Below are positions 17,833 through 26,761 of a stretch of DNA of 64,000 nucleotides, piece after piece (the stretch's first letter is position 1; each line of letters begins with the position of its first letter). The stretch lies in contig CAWVRK010000002.1 in assembly GCA_963932955.1 (NCBI GenBank), forward strand, positions 99,980 to 163,979, read 5' to 3'. Under the pieces are notes generated by a model that worked only from the letters and a program-made list of their open reading frames with translations, was not told where the DNA came from and ran no database searches. Source of the stretch: Flavicella sp963932955 (GTDB taxonomy: Bacteria; Bacteroidota; Bacteroidia; Flavobacteriales; Flavobacteriaceae). A program made the translations under genes and the position numbers.

Positions 17833-18825
17833 TCAGGAATTCGGAACTTCCGGGAAGCAGTATTCTTGTGTATTTCCATTTGCATCTACATAGATCAAAA
17901 AAGCTGACAACTCTGGATGTTTTTTTAAAAACACTTTGGTCTTTTCAAAACCCATGGCCATAAAGGCGGTGGCATAACCGTCTGCATCGGCACAGTCGAT
18001 GGGCGCATAGACAGTGGCACTCAGCAAATCTCTTTTGGCGGGATAGCCTGTTTGGGCATCGAGCGTGTGTACGTATTTTTCTCCGGTAACGGCATCAATC
18101 CGGTACTTGCGGTAGTTTCCAGAAGTGGCCATGGAAGCATTCTTCAAAACAATGACTTTTTGAAGGGAGCGGGAACCGTCAACATTGGGTTTTTCGATGC
18201 CTACCCTCCATGACAACCCTTCGCTGTTAGTGCCTCGAGCACGCAATTCGCCGCCTATTTCTACCAAGTAATTCGAAATCTGTTGGGATTCCAAATAGCG
18301 GGCGACGACATCAACCCCAAAGCCTTTTGCAATGGCGTTGAAATCAAAATAGGTTTTTGAGTATTTTTTTAAAACCCTCCTCTGTTGGAGTTGTACTTGA
18401 TCAAAACCAACCAAAGGCAACAATTCTTGAATTTTTAAAGAATCCAAATCTTGTAGTGGCTTTTCAGGACCGAAACCCCAAGCGTTTACCAAGACCCCAA
18501 TGGTCGGATCAAAGGCGCCCTCCGTTTCTCGATAAATACGAGCGGCCTTGAAGAAAACTTCGGAAAATAGGGTGTCTACTTCAACAGGGGCATCTCCTGC
18601 ATTGACTCTAGAAATCAAAGACGTAGGGAGGTATGTAGACAGAGAGGTATTGACGAGGTGGAACAGGCTGTCGATCGGTTGTTCAAAATTTCGTGGTGAG
18701 GTATCTGTATAACTGATGTGAAAGGTGGTTCCAAAAACAACTCCTTCCAAATGTTTGGGAGCAGGCAGTGGTTTTTTACACGAGGCAAAAAAAAGGAGTC
18801 CGAAAAAAAGGAACCACAAATTCAT
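17833..18825 (-). CDS. apbE: FAD:protein FMN transferase, lipoprotein
   Basis: Attaches FMN to Thr in target flavoproteins (for example Nqr or Rnf subunits) on the outer face of the cytoplasmic membrane. From the ATG at 18825 the 330-residue product begins with a lipoprotein signal and lipobox FFASC. ApbE landmarks are FGTTFHISY, the ETEGAFDPTIGVLVNAWGFG region, YFDFNAIAKGFGVD, VEIGGELRARG, and the C-terminal DAQTGYP and CADADGYATAFMAMG with Mg/FAD ligands. An open frame to 18879 would place residues before the lipoprotein signal and is rejected. Its target proteins are not in this window. Confidence 0.93.
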   Translation of the reverse strand: MNLWFLFFGLLFFASCKKPLPAPKHLEGVVFGTTFHISYTDTSPRNFEQPIDSLFHLVNTSLSTYLPTSLISRVNAGDAPVEVDTLFSEVFFKAARIYRETEGAFDPTIGVLVNAWGFGPEKPLQDLDSLKIQELLPLVGFDQVQLQQRRVLKKYSKTYFDFNAIAKGFGVDVVARYLESQQISNYLVEIGGELRARGTNSEGLSWRVGIEKPNVDGSRSLQKVIVLKNASMATSGNYRKYRIDAVTGEKYVHTLDAQTGYPAKRDLLSATVYAPIDCADADGYATAFMAMGFEKTKVFLKKHPELSAFLIYVDANGNTQEYCFPEVPNS

Positions 18826-18897
18826 TTGAATCTTTTCTGGAAATTTAAAAGTAATGAAGAACGAGGTGTTTTTCGACAAAATGTAGGTGTTAATTTA

Positions 18898-18905
18898 TAT
18901 ATTTG
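18898..18905 (+). promoter_or_regulatory. -7 element of the OmpA-like lipoprotein gene
   Basis: TATATTTG, an exact consensus match, 25 bases before the ATG at 18931. Confidence 0.6.
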
Positions 18906-18930
18906 TAAAACTAATTATATTAAGAACGTT

Positions 18931-19773
18931 ATGAAAAAACTAATTGCATTATTTTCTGTAGGAATGCTCTTGCTTTCCTCTTGTGTTTCTAAGAAACAAT
19001 TTACAGAGTTACAAAACAAACATTTGGGCACGAAAGAAGTTTTGGAAAACACCAAAAAATCACTGTCTGACACCAAAGGGGATCTCGACAAGGAACAAAG
19101 CAAAGTGGCTTCTTTGAAGGACAAGATTGACTATTTGATGAAAGGAAATGAAAAGGCCTTGGAATTTGTGGACAACCTGACCATTCTCTCCAAATCAGCC
19201 TCAGAAAATGTCAAAGAAACGTTGAATCAGTTGAGCAAAAAAGACGCTTACATACAACACATTCAGGAGGTCAATTCTCAAAGAGATTCGATCAACTTGG
19301 CGGTGGCCTTCAATTTGAAGAAAGTTCTGAACAATGGATTGAACGACGATGACATTCAAGTGAATATTGAAAAAACCGTTGTTTACATTTCCATCGCAGA
19401 TAAATTGTTGTTTAAAAGTGGTTCTTACCAAGTTTCAAGCAGAGCGAACAGCATTTTGAAGAAAGTAGCAGAAGTGATCAATGCACAACCTGAAATGGAT
19501 GTAATCGTAGAAGGACATACCGATTCCAAAACTATCAAGACAGATGTGTTGGACGACAACTGGGATTTGTCTGTCAAACGCGCAACTTCGATTGTCCGCA
19601 TCTTGCAAAACGACTTTGAAGTGACTCCAGCCAGACTAATAGCTTCAGGAAGAAGCAGCTACCAACCGTTGGCGGAAAATGACAACCCTGAAAATATGGC
19701 GAAAAACAGAAGAACAAAAATCATCATCATGCCAAAATTGGATCAATTTTTTGAGCTCTTGGATGCCAAATAA
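18931..19773 (+). CDS. OmpA-family outer-membrane lipoprotein
   Basis: 280-residue peptidoglycan-associated lipoprotein. The ATG at 18931 follows a promoter element and opens a lipoprotein signal with lipobox LLLSSC. A heptad-like, Lys/Glu-rich region (about residues 25-75) suggests a coiled coil. The C-terminal OmpA domain (about 160-275) has VIVEGHTDSK and the NRRTKIII peptidoglycan-binding end. It probably tethers the outer membrane to the cell wall. The longer open frame from 18718 overlaps the apbE 5' end on the other strand and is rejected. Confidence 0.93.
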   Translation: MKKLIALFSVGMLLLSSCVSKKQFTELQNKHLGTKEVLENTKKSLSDTKGDLDKEQSKVASLKDKIDYLMKGNEKALEFVDNLTILSKSASENVKETLNQLSKKDAYIQHIQEVNSQRDSINLAVAFNLKKVLNNGLNDDDIQVNIEKTVVYISIADKLLFKSGSYQVSSRANSILKKVAEVINAQPEMDVIVEGHTDSKTIKTDVLDDNWDLSVKRATSIVRILQNDFEVTPARLIASGRSSYQPLAENDNPENMAKNRRTKIIIMPKLDQFFELLDAK

Positions 19774-19787
19774 GAACCGATTGAAAA

Positions 19788-19831
19788 CATCAAAAAAGCC
19801 CTACAACAGCTGTTGCAGGGCTTTTTTGATG
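19788..19831. terminator. Bidirectional terminator between the OmpA-like and miaE-like genes
   Basis: Near-perfect 44-base palindrome. The arms start CATCAAAAAAGCCCT and end AGGGCTTTTTTGATG, with one mismatch around the CAACAG/CTGTTG centre. It serves the two converging genes. Confidence 0.93.
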
Positions 19832-19839
19832 GGCAAAAA

Positions 19840-20421
19840 CTACCCGTGAATACTTTGCTTATTCCCGTAATTTTTGATGATGGTTTCTTCGTAATCCAAC
19901 CACTCTCGCCATCGATTGTCTGCTTTTTCGCGCCCTCCGTAGTTTCGAGCATGGCCGATAAAAAGGGTGTAATGTCCGGCCTCACTCTCCATCAACTCTC
20001 TGTAAAACTGAGCGAGTTCTGGGTCTTGTAAGTTTTCTGAGAGCACACGAAAGCGTTCGCAGCTGCGCGCTTCAATCAAGGCAGAAAAGAGCAAGCGATC
20101 GACCAAAGCTTCTTGGCGACTGCCTCCTTTATTTAAAAATTGAAACAGGTCGTTTACATACGGATCTTTGCGCTCCCTACCAAGAACACCCCCGCGCTTT
20201 TTAATCAACTCGTGTACCCGATCAAAATGTTCCAATTCTTCTTTGGCCAAGCAAAGCATGTCCGTGACCAAATCGGAAAGGTTGGGATTGAAGGTGATGA
20301 GCGTGATGGCATTTGTAGCTGCTTTTTGTTCGCACCAAGCGTGGTCCGTCAAAATCTCATCGATGTTTTTCTCTACTATGTTTACCCACCTGGGGTCTGT
20401 CGGCAATTCCAATCGTAACAT
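19840..20421 (-). CDS. miaE: tRNA-(ms2io6A)-hydroxylase-like protein (MiaE family)
   Basis: Non-haem di-iron protein of the MiaE family; characterised members hydroxylate the isopentenyl group of ms2i6A at tRNA position 37. The 193-residue product is a four-helix ferritin-like bundle. Metal ligands are suggested by CEQKAATNAI, AKEELEHFDRVHEL (ExxH), LIEARSCERF and ESEAGHYTLFIGHA (ExxxH). From the ATG at 20421 it begins MLRLELPTDPRW as in relatives; the frame to 20490 adds 23 unrelated residues. It shares a terminator with the converging OmpA-like gene. Confidence 0.93.
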   Translation of the reverse strand: MLRLELPTDPRWVNIVEKNIDEILTDHAWCEQKAATNAITLITFNPNLSDLVTDMLCLAKEELEHFDRVHELIKKRGGVLGRERKDPYVNDLFQFLNKGGSRQEALVDRLLFSALIEARSCERFRVLSENLQDPELAQFYRELMESEAGHYTLFIGHARNYGGREKADNRWREWLDYEETIIKNYGNKQSIHG

Positions 20422-20502
20422 AAAGGGGTTTTTGGCTAAAATACTACTATTCGTTGAGAGGACCATCCATGGAAAATAGCTGTCGGTCACTGATTTATTT
20501 TC

Positions 20503-20535
20503 AAAAAAAAAGCGCTCTTTGAGAGCGCTTTTTTT
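20503..20535. terminator. Bidirectional terminator after leuB
   Basis: Stem AAAAGCGCTCT / AGAGCGCTTTT with A and T runs on both sides and a three-base loop. On the minus strand it ends the leu operon. Confidence 0.9.
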
Positions 20536-20549
20536 GTTGTGTTCTTCGC

Positions 20550-21608
20550 TTAGATGTTCTTGACCAACCAGTCACCTACTTCACGGGTTCCGTAGGCTTT
20601 TCCACCATCTGCCAAGTCTTCTGTTACGATTCCTTCTGCCAGAGATTTGTTGACCACTTCTCTGATGGCAGCTCCTTCTTCTTGCAATCCAAAAGCAGTT
20701 TCAAACATCATGGCCGCAGACAAAACGGTTGCCAATGGATTGGCGATGTTCAAGCCTGTTGCTTGTGGGTAGGATCCGTGAATCGGCTCAAACAAAGAGA
20801 TTTCTGCTCCCATAGAGGCGGAAGGCATCAAGCCCATAGATCCTGAAATGACCGAAGCTTCGTCTGTCAAAATATCACCGAATAGGTTTTCTGTAATCAA
20901 GACATCGTAAGCGTTTGGCCATTGCACCAATCGCATTGCTACGGCATCTACAAATTCGTAAGAAACGGTTACTTCTGGATAGTCTTTTTCCATTGCTTGT
21001 ACGGTTTCTCTCCACAAACGGGAAGTTTCCAACACGTTTGCTTTGTCCACACAACACAATCTCTTTTCACGAGTCATGGCCAGTTCAAATCCTTTTTTGG
21101 CAAGTCGTTTTACTTCTTCTCGGGTGTATACACAGTTGTCAAAAGCAGTTTCTCCACCGTCTCTTCTTCCTTTTTCACCAAAGTAAATACCCCCTGTCAA
21201 TTCGCGTAAAAACACCAAGTCAGTACCTTCAATACGTTCTCTTTTCAAAGGAGATTTTTCGATCAAAGAGGGAAAAGTAAAGGTAGGACGCACATTGGCA
21301 AAGAGGCCTAATTTTTTACGCATTTTCAACAATCCTTGTTCAGGACGTACCTTGGCAGAAGGGTCGTTGTCATAACGAGGGTGTCCAATGGCTCCAAACA
21401 AGACAGCATCTGAAGCTACACAAATTTCATGTGTTTCGTCTGGGTAAGGTTCTCCGACAGCATCTATGGCAGCAGCACCTGTCAGTGCAGGTTGCCAAGT
21501 GATTTGGTGTCCAAATTTCTTTGCAATGGCATCTGAAACTTTTACGGCTTGGTCAATGACTTCAGGTCCAATTCCGTCTCCGGCTAAAAGGGCAATCTTT
21601 ACGTTCAT
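20550..21608 (-). CDS. leuB: 3-isopropylmalate dehydrogenase
   Basis: Third step of leucine synthesis: oxidative decarboxylation of 3-isopropylmalate with NAD. The 352-residue product begins MNVKIALLAGDGIGPEV and has FLRELTGGIYFG, the Mg/substrate-binding DVLITENLFGDILTDEAS and the NAD-binding HGSYPQATGLNIANPLAT. The ATG at 21608 gives the family N-terminus; the frame upstream runs through the end of leuA and is rejected. It is the last gene of leuC-leuD-leuA-leuB, with 98 bases to leuA. Confidence 0.97.
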   Translation of the reverse strand: MNVKIALLAGDGIGPEVIDQAVKVSDAIAKKFGHQITWQPALTGAAAIDAVGEPYPDETHEICVASDAVLFGAIGHPRYDNDPSAKVRPEQGLLKMRKKLGLFANVRPTFTFPSLIEKSPLKRERIEGTDLVFLRELTGGIYFGEKGRRDGGETAFDNCVYTREEVKRLAKKGFELAMTREKRLCCVDKANVLETSRLWRETVQAMEKDYPEVTVSYEFVDAVAMRLVQWPNAYDVLITENLFGDILTDEASVISGSMGLMPSASMGAEISLFEPIHGSYPQATGLNIANPLATVLSAAMMFETAFGLQEEGAAIREVVNKSLAEGIVTEDLADGGKAYGTREVGDWLVKNI

Positions 21609-21706
21609 GTTGTTGTTTTTAAAGCATCCGGTGTTTTGAAATTGAACCGTTTGCGTGTTGCTTGTATTTATTGATAAACTTTGCGGCACGATGCTGCAAA
21701 GGCATG

Positions 21707-23233
21707 TTACATTTCTAAAATATTCAACATCTTCTGAGTGGCTTTGATTGCAGATACCGTCTGGTCTGAATCCAAGCCTCTGGTGAGGAACTCTTTTTTG
21801 GAGTTTTTCCAAGTGATGATGGTTTCACAGAGAGCGTCCGAATGCGATCCGGGTGGGATGCGCACTGCGTAATCAATCAATTTTGGAAGGGTTTTGTCGG
21901 TGTGTGTTGCGTATACTTTTTTCAAGGCGTTTACAAAGGCATCAAACTGACCGTCTCCTTGGGCAGTGGCTTCAAAGAGCTCTCCATGGATGCGAATGGT
22001 CAGTGTCGTTGTCGGCTGCAGTCCTTTGACATGGTTCAAGACATAGCTTTCTACTACGACAGATTCTTTGTAAGAACTGCTATCCAAGACATCGGAAATG
22101 ATGTAGGGAAGGTCTTCTTGAGTAACCAATTCCTTTTTGTCTCCCAATTCAATTATGCGTTGGGTTACTTTTTTCAACTCTTCGTCGTTCAACTGCAATC
22201 CGAGGTCTTGGAGGTTTTTTTGAATGTTTGCTTTTCCGGAAGTTTTCCCTAAAGCATACTTTCTCTTTCTCCCAAAACGTTCTGGTAGCAGGTCGTTGAA
22301 ATACAAATTCTTTTTGTTGTCTCCGTCTGCGTGGATTCCCGCAGTTTGCGTAAACACATTGGCGCCTACAACGGGTTTGTTGACAGGGATGCGGAAGCCA
22401 GAAAAGTTTTCGACCAATTTGCTGACCTTGTTCAAGGAGGATTCATTGACCCCTACTTCCAGACCTGGAAGGAAATCGTTGATCACGGCGATGGCGCTGG
22501 CCAAAGGGGCATTTCCTGCGCGTTCTCCCATTCCATTGATGGTCAAATGCAAGCCATTTACTCCGGCTTTGAGCGCTTCCATGACATTGGCAACACTCAA
22601 ATCGTAATCGTTGTGTGCGTGGAAATCAAAGTGCATGCTTGGGTATTTTGACCGCACCATAGAAACATAGTCAAAAGATTCTTGAGGGGTCAAAATTCCG
22701 AGCGTATCGGGCAGCAAGACCCGTCGAATGTTTTGAGATTTTAAAAAGTCTAAAAACTGAAAAACATAGTCCTGAGAATTTCGCATGCCGTTGCTCCAAT
22801 CTTCCAAATACACATTGGTTGTTACTCCTTGTTCTTTGGCGAGTTCAAGGACATCTTCAATTTCGGAAAAATGTTGTCCGGGTGTTTTTTTTAGCTGGTG
22901 TGTGAGGTGATTCAAAGAGCCTTTGGTCAATAAATTTTGCACTTTACCTCCTGCTTTGGAAAGCCATTTGAGTGAGCTTCCTCCGTCGACAAAGGTCAAT
23001 ACTTCAATCCGATGGAGGTAGTTGTTTTCAAGTCCCCATTGGGTGATTTTCTGAACGGCCTCCAGCTCTCCTTTTGAGACTCTTGCCGAAGCAATTTCAA
23101 TGCGGTCTACTTGCAGTTCCTCCAAAAGAAGCTTGGCAATGGTCAGTTTTTCGGAAACAGAAAAAGACACCCCGGAGGTTTGCTCCCCATCCCGAAGTGT
23201 GGTGTCCATGATTTCTATTTTTCTTCTTTCCAT
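21707..23233 (-). CDS. leuA: 2-isopropylmalate synthase family protein with regulatory domain
   Basis: 508-residue aldol-type acyltransferase, in this operon probably condensing acetyl-CoA with 2-oxoisovalerate. MERRKIEIMDTTLRDGEQ opens the HMGL-like barrel. VLLPDTLGI, DFHAHNDYDLSVANV and NGMGERAGNAPLAS supply metal- and substrate-binding residues, and TAGIHADGD follows. The C-terminal third (about residues 380-508) fits the LeuA dimer regulatory domain, implying leucine feedback. Citramalate synthase is the main alternative because the subfamilies are close. The ATG at 23233 is chosen over 23281 by the family start. Confidence 0.93.
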   Translation of the reverse strand: MERRKIEIMDTTLRDGEQTSGVSFSVSEKLTIAKLLLEELQVDRIEIASARVSKGELEAVQKITQWGLENNYLHRIEVLTFVDGGSSLKWLSKAGGKVQNLLTKGSLNHLTHQLKKTPGQHFSEIEDVLELAKEQGVTTNVYLEDWSNGMRNSQDYVFQFLDFLKSQNIRRVLLPDTLGILTPQESFDYVSMVRSKYPSMHFDFHAHNDYDLSVANVMEALKAGVNGLHLTINGMGERAGNAPLASAIAVINDFLPGLEVGVNESSLNKVSKLVENFSGFRIPVNKPVVGANVFTQTAGIHADGDNKKNLYFNDLLPERFGRKRKYALGKTSGKANIQKNLQDLGLQLNDEELKKVTQRIIELGDKKELVTQEDLPYIISDVLDSSSYKESVVVESYVLNHVKGLQPTTTLTIRIHGELFEATAQGDGQFDAFVNALKKVYATHTDKTLPKLIDYAVRIPPGSHSDALCETIITWKNSKKEFLTRGLDSDQTVSAIKATQKMLNILEM

Positions 23234-23285
23234 TTGTATCTGTACTAAGGGAGTTTCCTTAAAATGCTTATTTGAATACACTATA

Positions 23286-23317
23286 AAAAGCGCTTCACTG
23301 CTGTGAAAACGCTTTTA
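23286..23317 (-). terminator. Terminator-like hairpin between leuD and leuA
   Basis: AAAAGCG...CGCTTTT outer stem with an inner TTCAC/GTGAA stem. Read on the minus strand it is followed by a run of T. A second small hairpin, GCTAAC-AAA-GTTAGC, lies at 23331-23345. These could reduce readthrough from leuCD into leuAB. Confidence 0.6.
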
Positions 23318-23355
23318 AATATAGTTGTCTGCTAACAAAGTTAGCGAATCCTTTC

Positions 23356-23952
23356 TTAGAAAGGGCGTGTTTTTACAAAGTCTTGAATTTCAGATTTGAT
23401 GTTTTGCAAGTAGTCAATGTCATCAAAACCGTTCAAGAGGTTTTCTTTTTTATAGCCACTGATGTCAAAATTTTCTTGGGCTCCTGTAGCGACGATCCTT
23501 ACGGTTTGCTCGGACAAATTGACTTCAATTTCAGTATGTGGATCGGCCTCAATCGCAGCAAATATCTTATCAGCAAAGGCAGCGCTTACCTGTACGGGCA
23601 ATACGCCAATGTTCAAACAGTTGTTTTTGAAGATATCAGCAAAAAAGGAAGAGATGACACAACGAAATCCAAAATCGTAGACGGACCAAGCTGCGTGTTC
23701 TCTCGAAGATCCCGAACCAAAATTACGACCTCCTACTAGTATTTTCCCTGTGTATTTTGAATCGTTGAGCACAAAGTCTGCTTTGGGGCTTCCATCAGCA
23801 TTGTACCTCCAGTCGCGAAACAAGTTGTCTCCAAAACCCTTGCGTTCTGTGGCTTTTAGGAAGCGTGCTGGAATGATTTGGTCTGTATCCACATTTTCAA
23901 TTGGCAATGGGTATGCAGAGCTTTTTAAGATGTTAAATTTATCGTATGCCAT
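23356..23952 (-). CDS. leuD: 3-isopropylmalate dehydratase small subunit
   Basis: Small (swivel-domain) subunit of isopropylmalate isomerase. The 198-residue product has ENVDTDQIIPARFL near residue 20 and the substrate-recognition segment NFGSGSSREHAAW, both characteristic of LeuD. It pairs with the [4Fe-4S] subunit LeuC encoded 59 bases upstream. Length is normal, and MAYDKFNILKSSAYPL is the usual family opening. Confidence 0.97.
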   Translation of the reverse strand: MAYDKFNILKSSAYPLPIENVDTDQIIPARFLKATERKGFGDNLFRDWRYNADGSPKADFVLNDSKYTGKILVGGRNFGSGSSREHAAWSVYDFGFRCVISSFFADIFKNNCLNIGVLPVQVSAAFADKIFAAIEADPHTEIEVNLSEQTVRIVATGAQENFDISGYKKENLLNGFDDIDYLQNIKSEIQDFVKTRPF

Positions 23953-24011
23953 GTTGTTTTATTTTGTTGTTTTTTGGAAAATGGAAACGTTTTCTCGTTT
24001 CTAGGTTGTTT

Positions 24012-25406
24012 TTACATCAAATCTCTTGGGTCGGTAACGACTCCTGTGACCGCTGCAGCAGCTGCTACCAAAGGACTCGCTAACAAAGTACGAGATCCCG
24101 GTCCTTGCCTTCCTTCAAAGTTTCTGTTGGAAGTCGAAACCGCGTATTTTCCAGCAGGTACCTTGTCGTCGTTCATGGCCAAACAGGCAGAACATCCGGG
24201 TTCACGCAAGACAAATCCCGCTTCGTGGAATATGTCTAAAAGTCCTTCTTCTTGGATGGCTGCTTCTACTATATGTGATCCTGGAACCAGCCATGCCGTG
24301 ACATGACCTGCTTTTTTCCTTCCTTTTACAATGGAAGCAAAGGCTCTAAAATCTTCGATCCTTCCGTTGGTGCAAGATCCGATAAAGACAAAGTCGATTT
24401 TTTTCCCGATCATGGCTTCCTTCTCGTTGTAACCCATGTAACCGAGTGATTTTTGGTAAGTCGCCGCTCCGCCTTCTACCTCAGCAGCAGTAGGGATGTC
24501 TTTGGAAATCCCAATTCCCATTCCAGGATTGGTTCCGTAAGTAATCATCGGCTCGATGTCAGCAGCGTTGAAATTGTACACTTTGTCAAATTCAGCTCCC
24601 TCGTCTGTTTTCAAGGTTTTCCAATAGTCCATTGCTGTATCCCAGGCTGCTCCTTTGGGAGTTTGTGGACGGCCTTGTAAGTAGTCAAATGTTTTTTGGT
24701 CGGGTGCAATCATTCCACCACGAGCGCCCATCTCGATGCTCAGGTTGCAAACGGTCATCCGTCCTTCCATGGTCATGTCTTCAAAAACATCTCCCGCGTA
24801 TTCAACAAAGTAGCCCGTAGCGCCTGAAGTGGTAAGCTGTGCAATGATGTACAAAGCGACGTCTTTGGGTGTAACTCCCCGTCCCAATTTCCCGTTGACA
24901 TTGATGACCATCTTTTTGGGTTTGGGCTGCATGATGCACTGCGTGGCCAATACCATCTCTACTTCTGAAGTTCCAATTCCAAAGGCAATGGCTCCGAAAG
25001 CTCCGTGTGTAGAGGTGTGTGAATCTCCACAAACGATGGTGGCTCCTGGTAAGGTAATTCCGTTTTCAGGACCTACAACATGTACGATTCCATTGTTCTT
25101 ATGTCCCAATCCCCAATGGCTGATACCGTGTTCTTTGGAGTTTTCTTCCAAGGCTTTAAGCTGGTTTGCAGACAAAGGGTCTTCAACAGGCAGATGCTGG
25201 TTGATGGTAGGTGTATTGTGGTCTGCTGTCGCGAAAGTACGCTGGGGGTGCAGTACGCCAATGCCTCTTGTTTTCAAGCCAAGAAAGGCTACTGGACTGG
25301 TCACTTCATGGATGAAATGACGGTCGATAAAAAACACATCTGGTCCGTCTTGAATTTTACGAACTACGTGCGAATCCCATACTTTGTCGAATAGTGTATT
25401 TGCCAT
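24012..25406 (-). CDS. leuC: 3-isopropylmalate dehydratase large subunit
   Basis: Aconitase-family subunit that carries the [4Fe-4S] cluster and isomerises 2- to 3-isopropylmalate. The 464-residue product has DRHFIHEVTSP, GDSHTSTHGAFGAIAFGIGTSEVE, and the cluster cysteines in FIGSCTNGR and EPGCSACLAMN. The ATG at 25406 gives MANTLFDKVWDSHVV, the family start; the 13 codons upstream in frame include the promoter-proximal leader. It is the first gene of the leu operon, and a TACTTTTG element lies 36 bases upstream. Confidence 0.97.
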   Translation of the reverse strand: MANTLFDKVWDSHVVRKIQDGPDVFFIDRHFIHEVTSPVAFLGLKTRGIGVLHPQRTFATADHNTPTINQHLPVEDPLSANQLKALEENSKEHGISHWGLGHKNNGIVHVVGPENGITLPGATIVCGDSHTSTHGAFGAIAFGIGTSEVEMVLATQCIMQPKPKKMVINVNGKLGRGVTPKDVALYIIAQLTTSGATGYFVEYAGDVFEDMTMEGRMTVCNLSIEMGARGGMIAPDQKTFDYLQGRPQTPKGAAWDTAMDYWKTLKTDEGAEFDKVYNFNAADIEPMITYGTNPGMGIGISKDIPTAAEVEGGAATYQKSLGYMGYNEKEAMIGKKIDFVFIGSCTNGRIEDFRAFASIVKGRKKAGHVTAWLVPGSHIVEAAIQEEGLLDIFHEAGFVLREPGCSACLAMNDDKVPAGKYAVSTSNRNFEGRQGPGSRTLLASPLVAAAAAVTGVVTDPRDLM

Positions 25407-25442
25407 TTTGTAATCTTTATGATTTGTTTTACAATTTGAATT

Positions 25443-25450
25443 CAAAAGTA
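25443..25450 (-). promoter_or_regulatory. Candidate leu operon -7 element
   Basis: TACTTTTG on the minus strand, 36 bases before the leuC ATG. A second match, TAGTTTTG, lies at 25462-25469. No well-spaced TTG was seen for either. Confidence 0.5.
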
Positions 25451-25886
25451 CGCAACTGTCCCAAAACTACCGAACTTTTGCAGTGCTTTTTTACTGTACT
25501 CACTGTTTGATAAAAATAATTTATAATCCTTATTATCAAATACTTAACTGTTTTTATTTTACGACGGCTATGAGATAAAACGTCTTTTTTTGAAACAAAA
25601 AAAGACGGTCGAAAACCACTGCCGAAATGGTGTTTTAAAAACAAGTTGCAAACTTACAAATTCCAAGCTTTTCTGCCTAAAAATCAAGCGGATACTTTTG
25701 TGCTTGTCACGAGCCCTTGATTTCGGCAATTGCAAGCTCCTTAAAATGCAAGGTATGGAAAAGAAAAAGTTTTGGGTAAACCTGAAGCGCAAAGTGCAAA
25801 AGCATCGGTTTTCAATACCTATATATTTGCTGCTCCTCTTAGACAGAAATTAAGAAAGCTTTCTGTCAAACCCCAAATGCTGAAAA
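25451..25886. other. Gene-free region upstream of leuC
   Basis: No convincing coding region. It contains a perfect 12-base hairpin at 25581-25607 (CGTCTTTTTTTG, loop AAA). Read on the minus strand it is followed by TTTT and could attenuate a long leu leader. An orphan plus-strand TATATTTG lies at 25822-25829, with a looser hairpin at 25841-25866 (GACAGAAA/TTTCTGTC). A 32-codon frame opens at 25755 but has no recognisable features. Confidence 0.5.
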
Positions 25887-26474
25887 TTAAATGCGTTTCC
25901 CTAGGTTCAATCCGTATCGGATCACATGCGAAGGGCTGTCTTCTGAAAAAAGATATTTTCCGGCTCCTATATAGATTTCAAAAGTCCATCCTTTTTTATT
26001 GATCCATTTTTTGCCGACACTAACTCCTAAAGAAACGTCTGTCCAAGACTTATCCGAACTTGATAACGAAAACAAATCTGACTCCGAATCTCCATCACCC
26101 GTTGCAAAGGAAGAAAAAACTTCTACAAACCTCCCACGAGCACCATAACCTTCTTTGTTTAAAAAATAAAAACGGTAGAAAGGACTGACTGAAAATTTAG
26201 CGTAAGGAAATTCTGTGAATTTCCCATTGAGGTAGGCAGAAACTCCATAGCTGTTTTGTGAATCGACTAGTTTTTCAAAAGAAAAATTCAAGGCGTTGAT
26301 CGTCAAAAGATCCAACATGTTCAGTCGAAATTCTTTGGTGCCTGTCAACTGAAATTCTTCTGCACTGTTTTTTACAATTTCTACTTTGATTGTCGTTTCT
26401 TTCGAAGTTACCTCCTGGGCTGCTACTGAAAAACTAAAAAAAAGGAGGAAGATGGGTAGGGTTTTTTTATACAT
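25887..26474 (-). CDS. Small outer-membrane protein, DUF3575-like
   Basis: 195-residue exported protein of unknown function. A signal peptide ends near VAAQ. The mature part is rich in alternating aromatic strands (SVSPFYRFYFLN, SLGVSVGKKW, FEIYIGAGKYLF) and ends GLNLGKRI, which fits a small outer-membrane barrel of the DUF3575 type. It is a paralogue of the protein encoded at 45337: both have a LD.L...LSL/FSFE-type N-terminal strand, a (L/S)(T/S)P(Y/F)YR block and an end in (I/L).(L/I)GKR(I/F). It is monocistronic. Confidence 0.75.
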   Translation of the reverse strand: MYKKTLPIFLLFFSFSVAAQEVTSKETTIKVEIVKNSAEEFQLTGTKEFRLNMLDLLTINALNFSFEKLVDSQNSYGVSAYLNGKFTEFPYAKFSVSPFYRFYFLNKEGYGARGRFVEVFSSFATGDGDSESDLFSLSSSDKSWTDVSLGVSVGKKWINKKGWTFEIYIGAGKYLFSEDSPSHVIRYGLNLGKRI

Positions 26475-26723
26475 GGTTGCAATGTACTGAAAAAAATAAT
26501 TCCTTTACCAAACATTCTTTCTTTATTGATGGACGCCATACTAAATTTTTGCCTCTAAATTGACTGCCAAATACTTGGAACAAAGTGTCCCATCCGTTTT
26601 TCTTCTTTGTATTCAGCAATCATCCATCCATGAATCAGGTGAAAAATTTTAAACACAGCTGTCTTCTCCATAAATTGTCAAGGTCGGCATAAAAAAAGGT
26701 TCGGCGCTCAGAGTCCAAAACAC

Positions 26724-26751
26724 AAAAAGCCACACGTCCGTGTGGCTTTTT
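26724..26751 (-). terminator. Terminator after the first tRNA-Asn
   Basis: Stem AAAAAGCCACAC / GTGTGGCTTTTT around GTCC. On the minus strand it lies just beyond the tRNA 3' end. Confidence 0.88.
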
Positions 26752-26761
26752 CGCTTTTTCG

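Noticed and set aside
23974..24306. 110-codon plus-strand frame over leuC/leuD
   Set aside because: Shadow frame inside the leu operon; the minus-strand genes are complete and well supported.
24829..25320. 163-codon plus-strand frame opposite leuC
   Set aside because: Shadow of leuC with no family resemblance.
25755..25853. 32-codon frame upstream of leuC that could be a leader peptide
   Set aside because: It is on the opposite strand from leuC, so it cannot act as an attenuator peptide.
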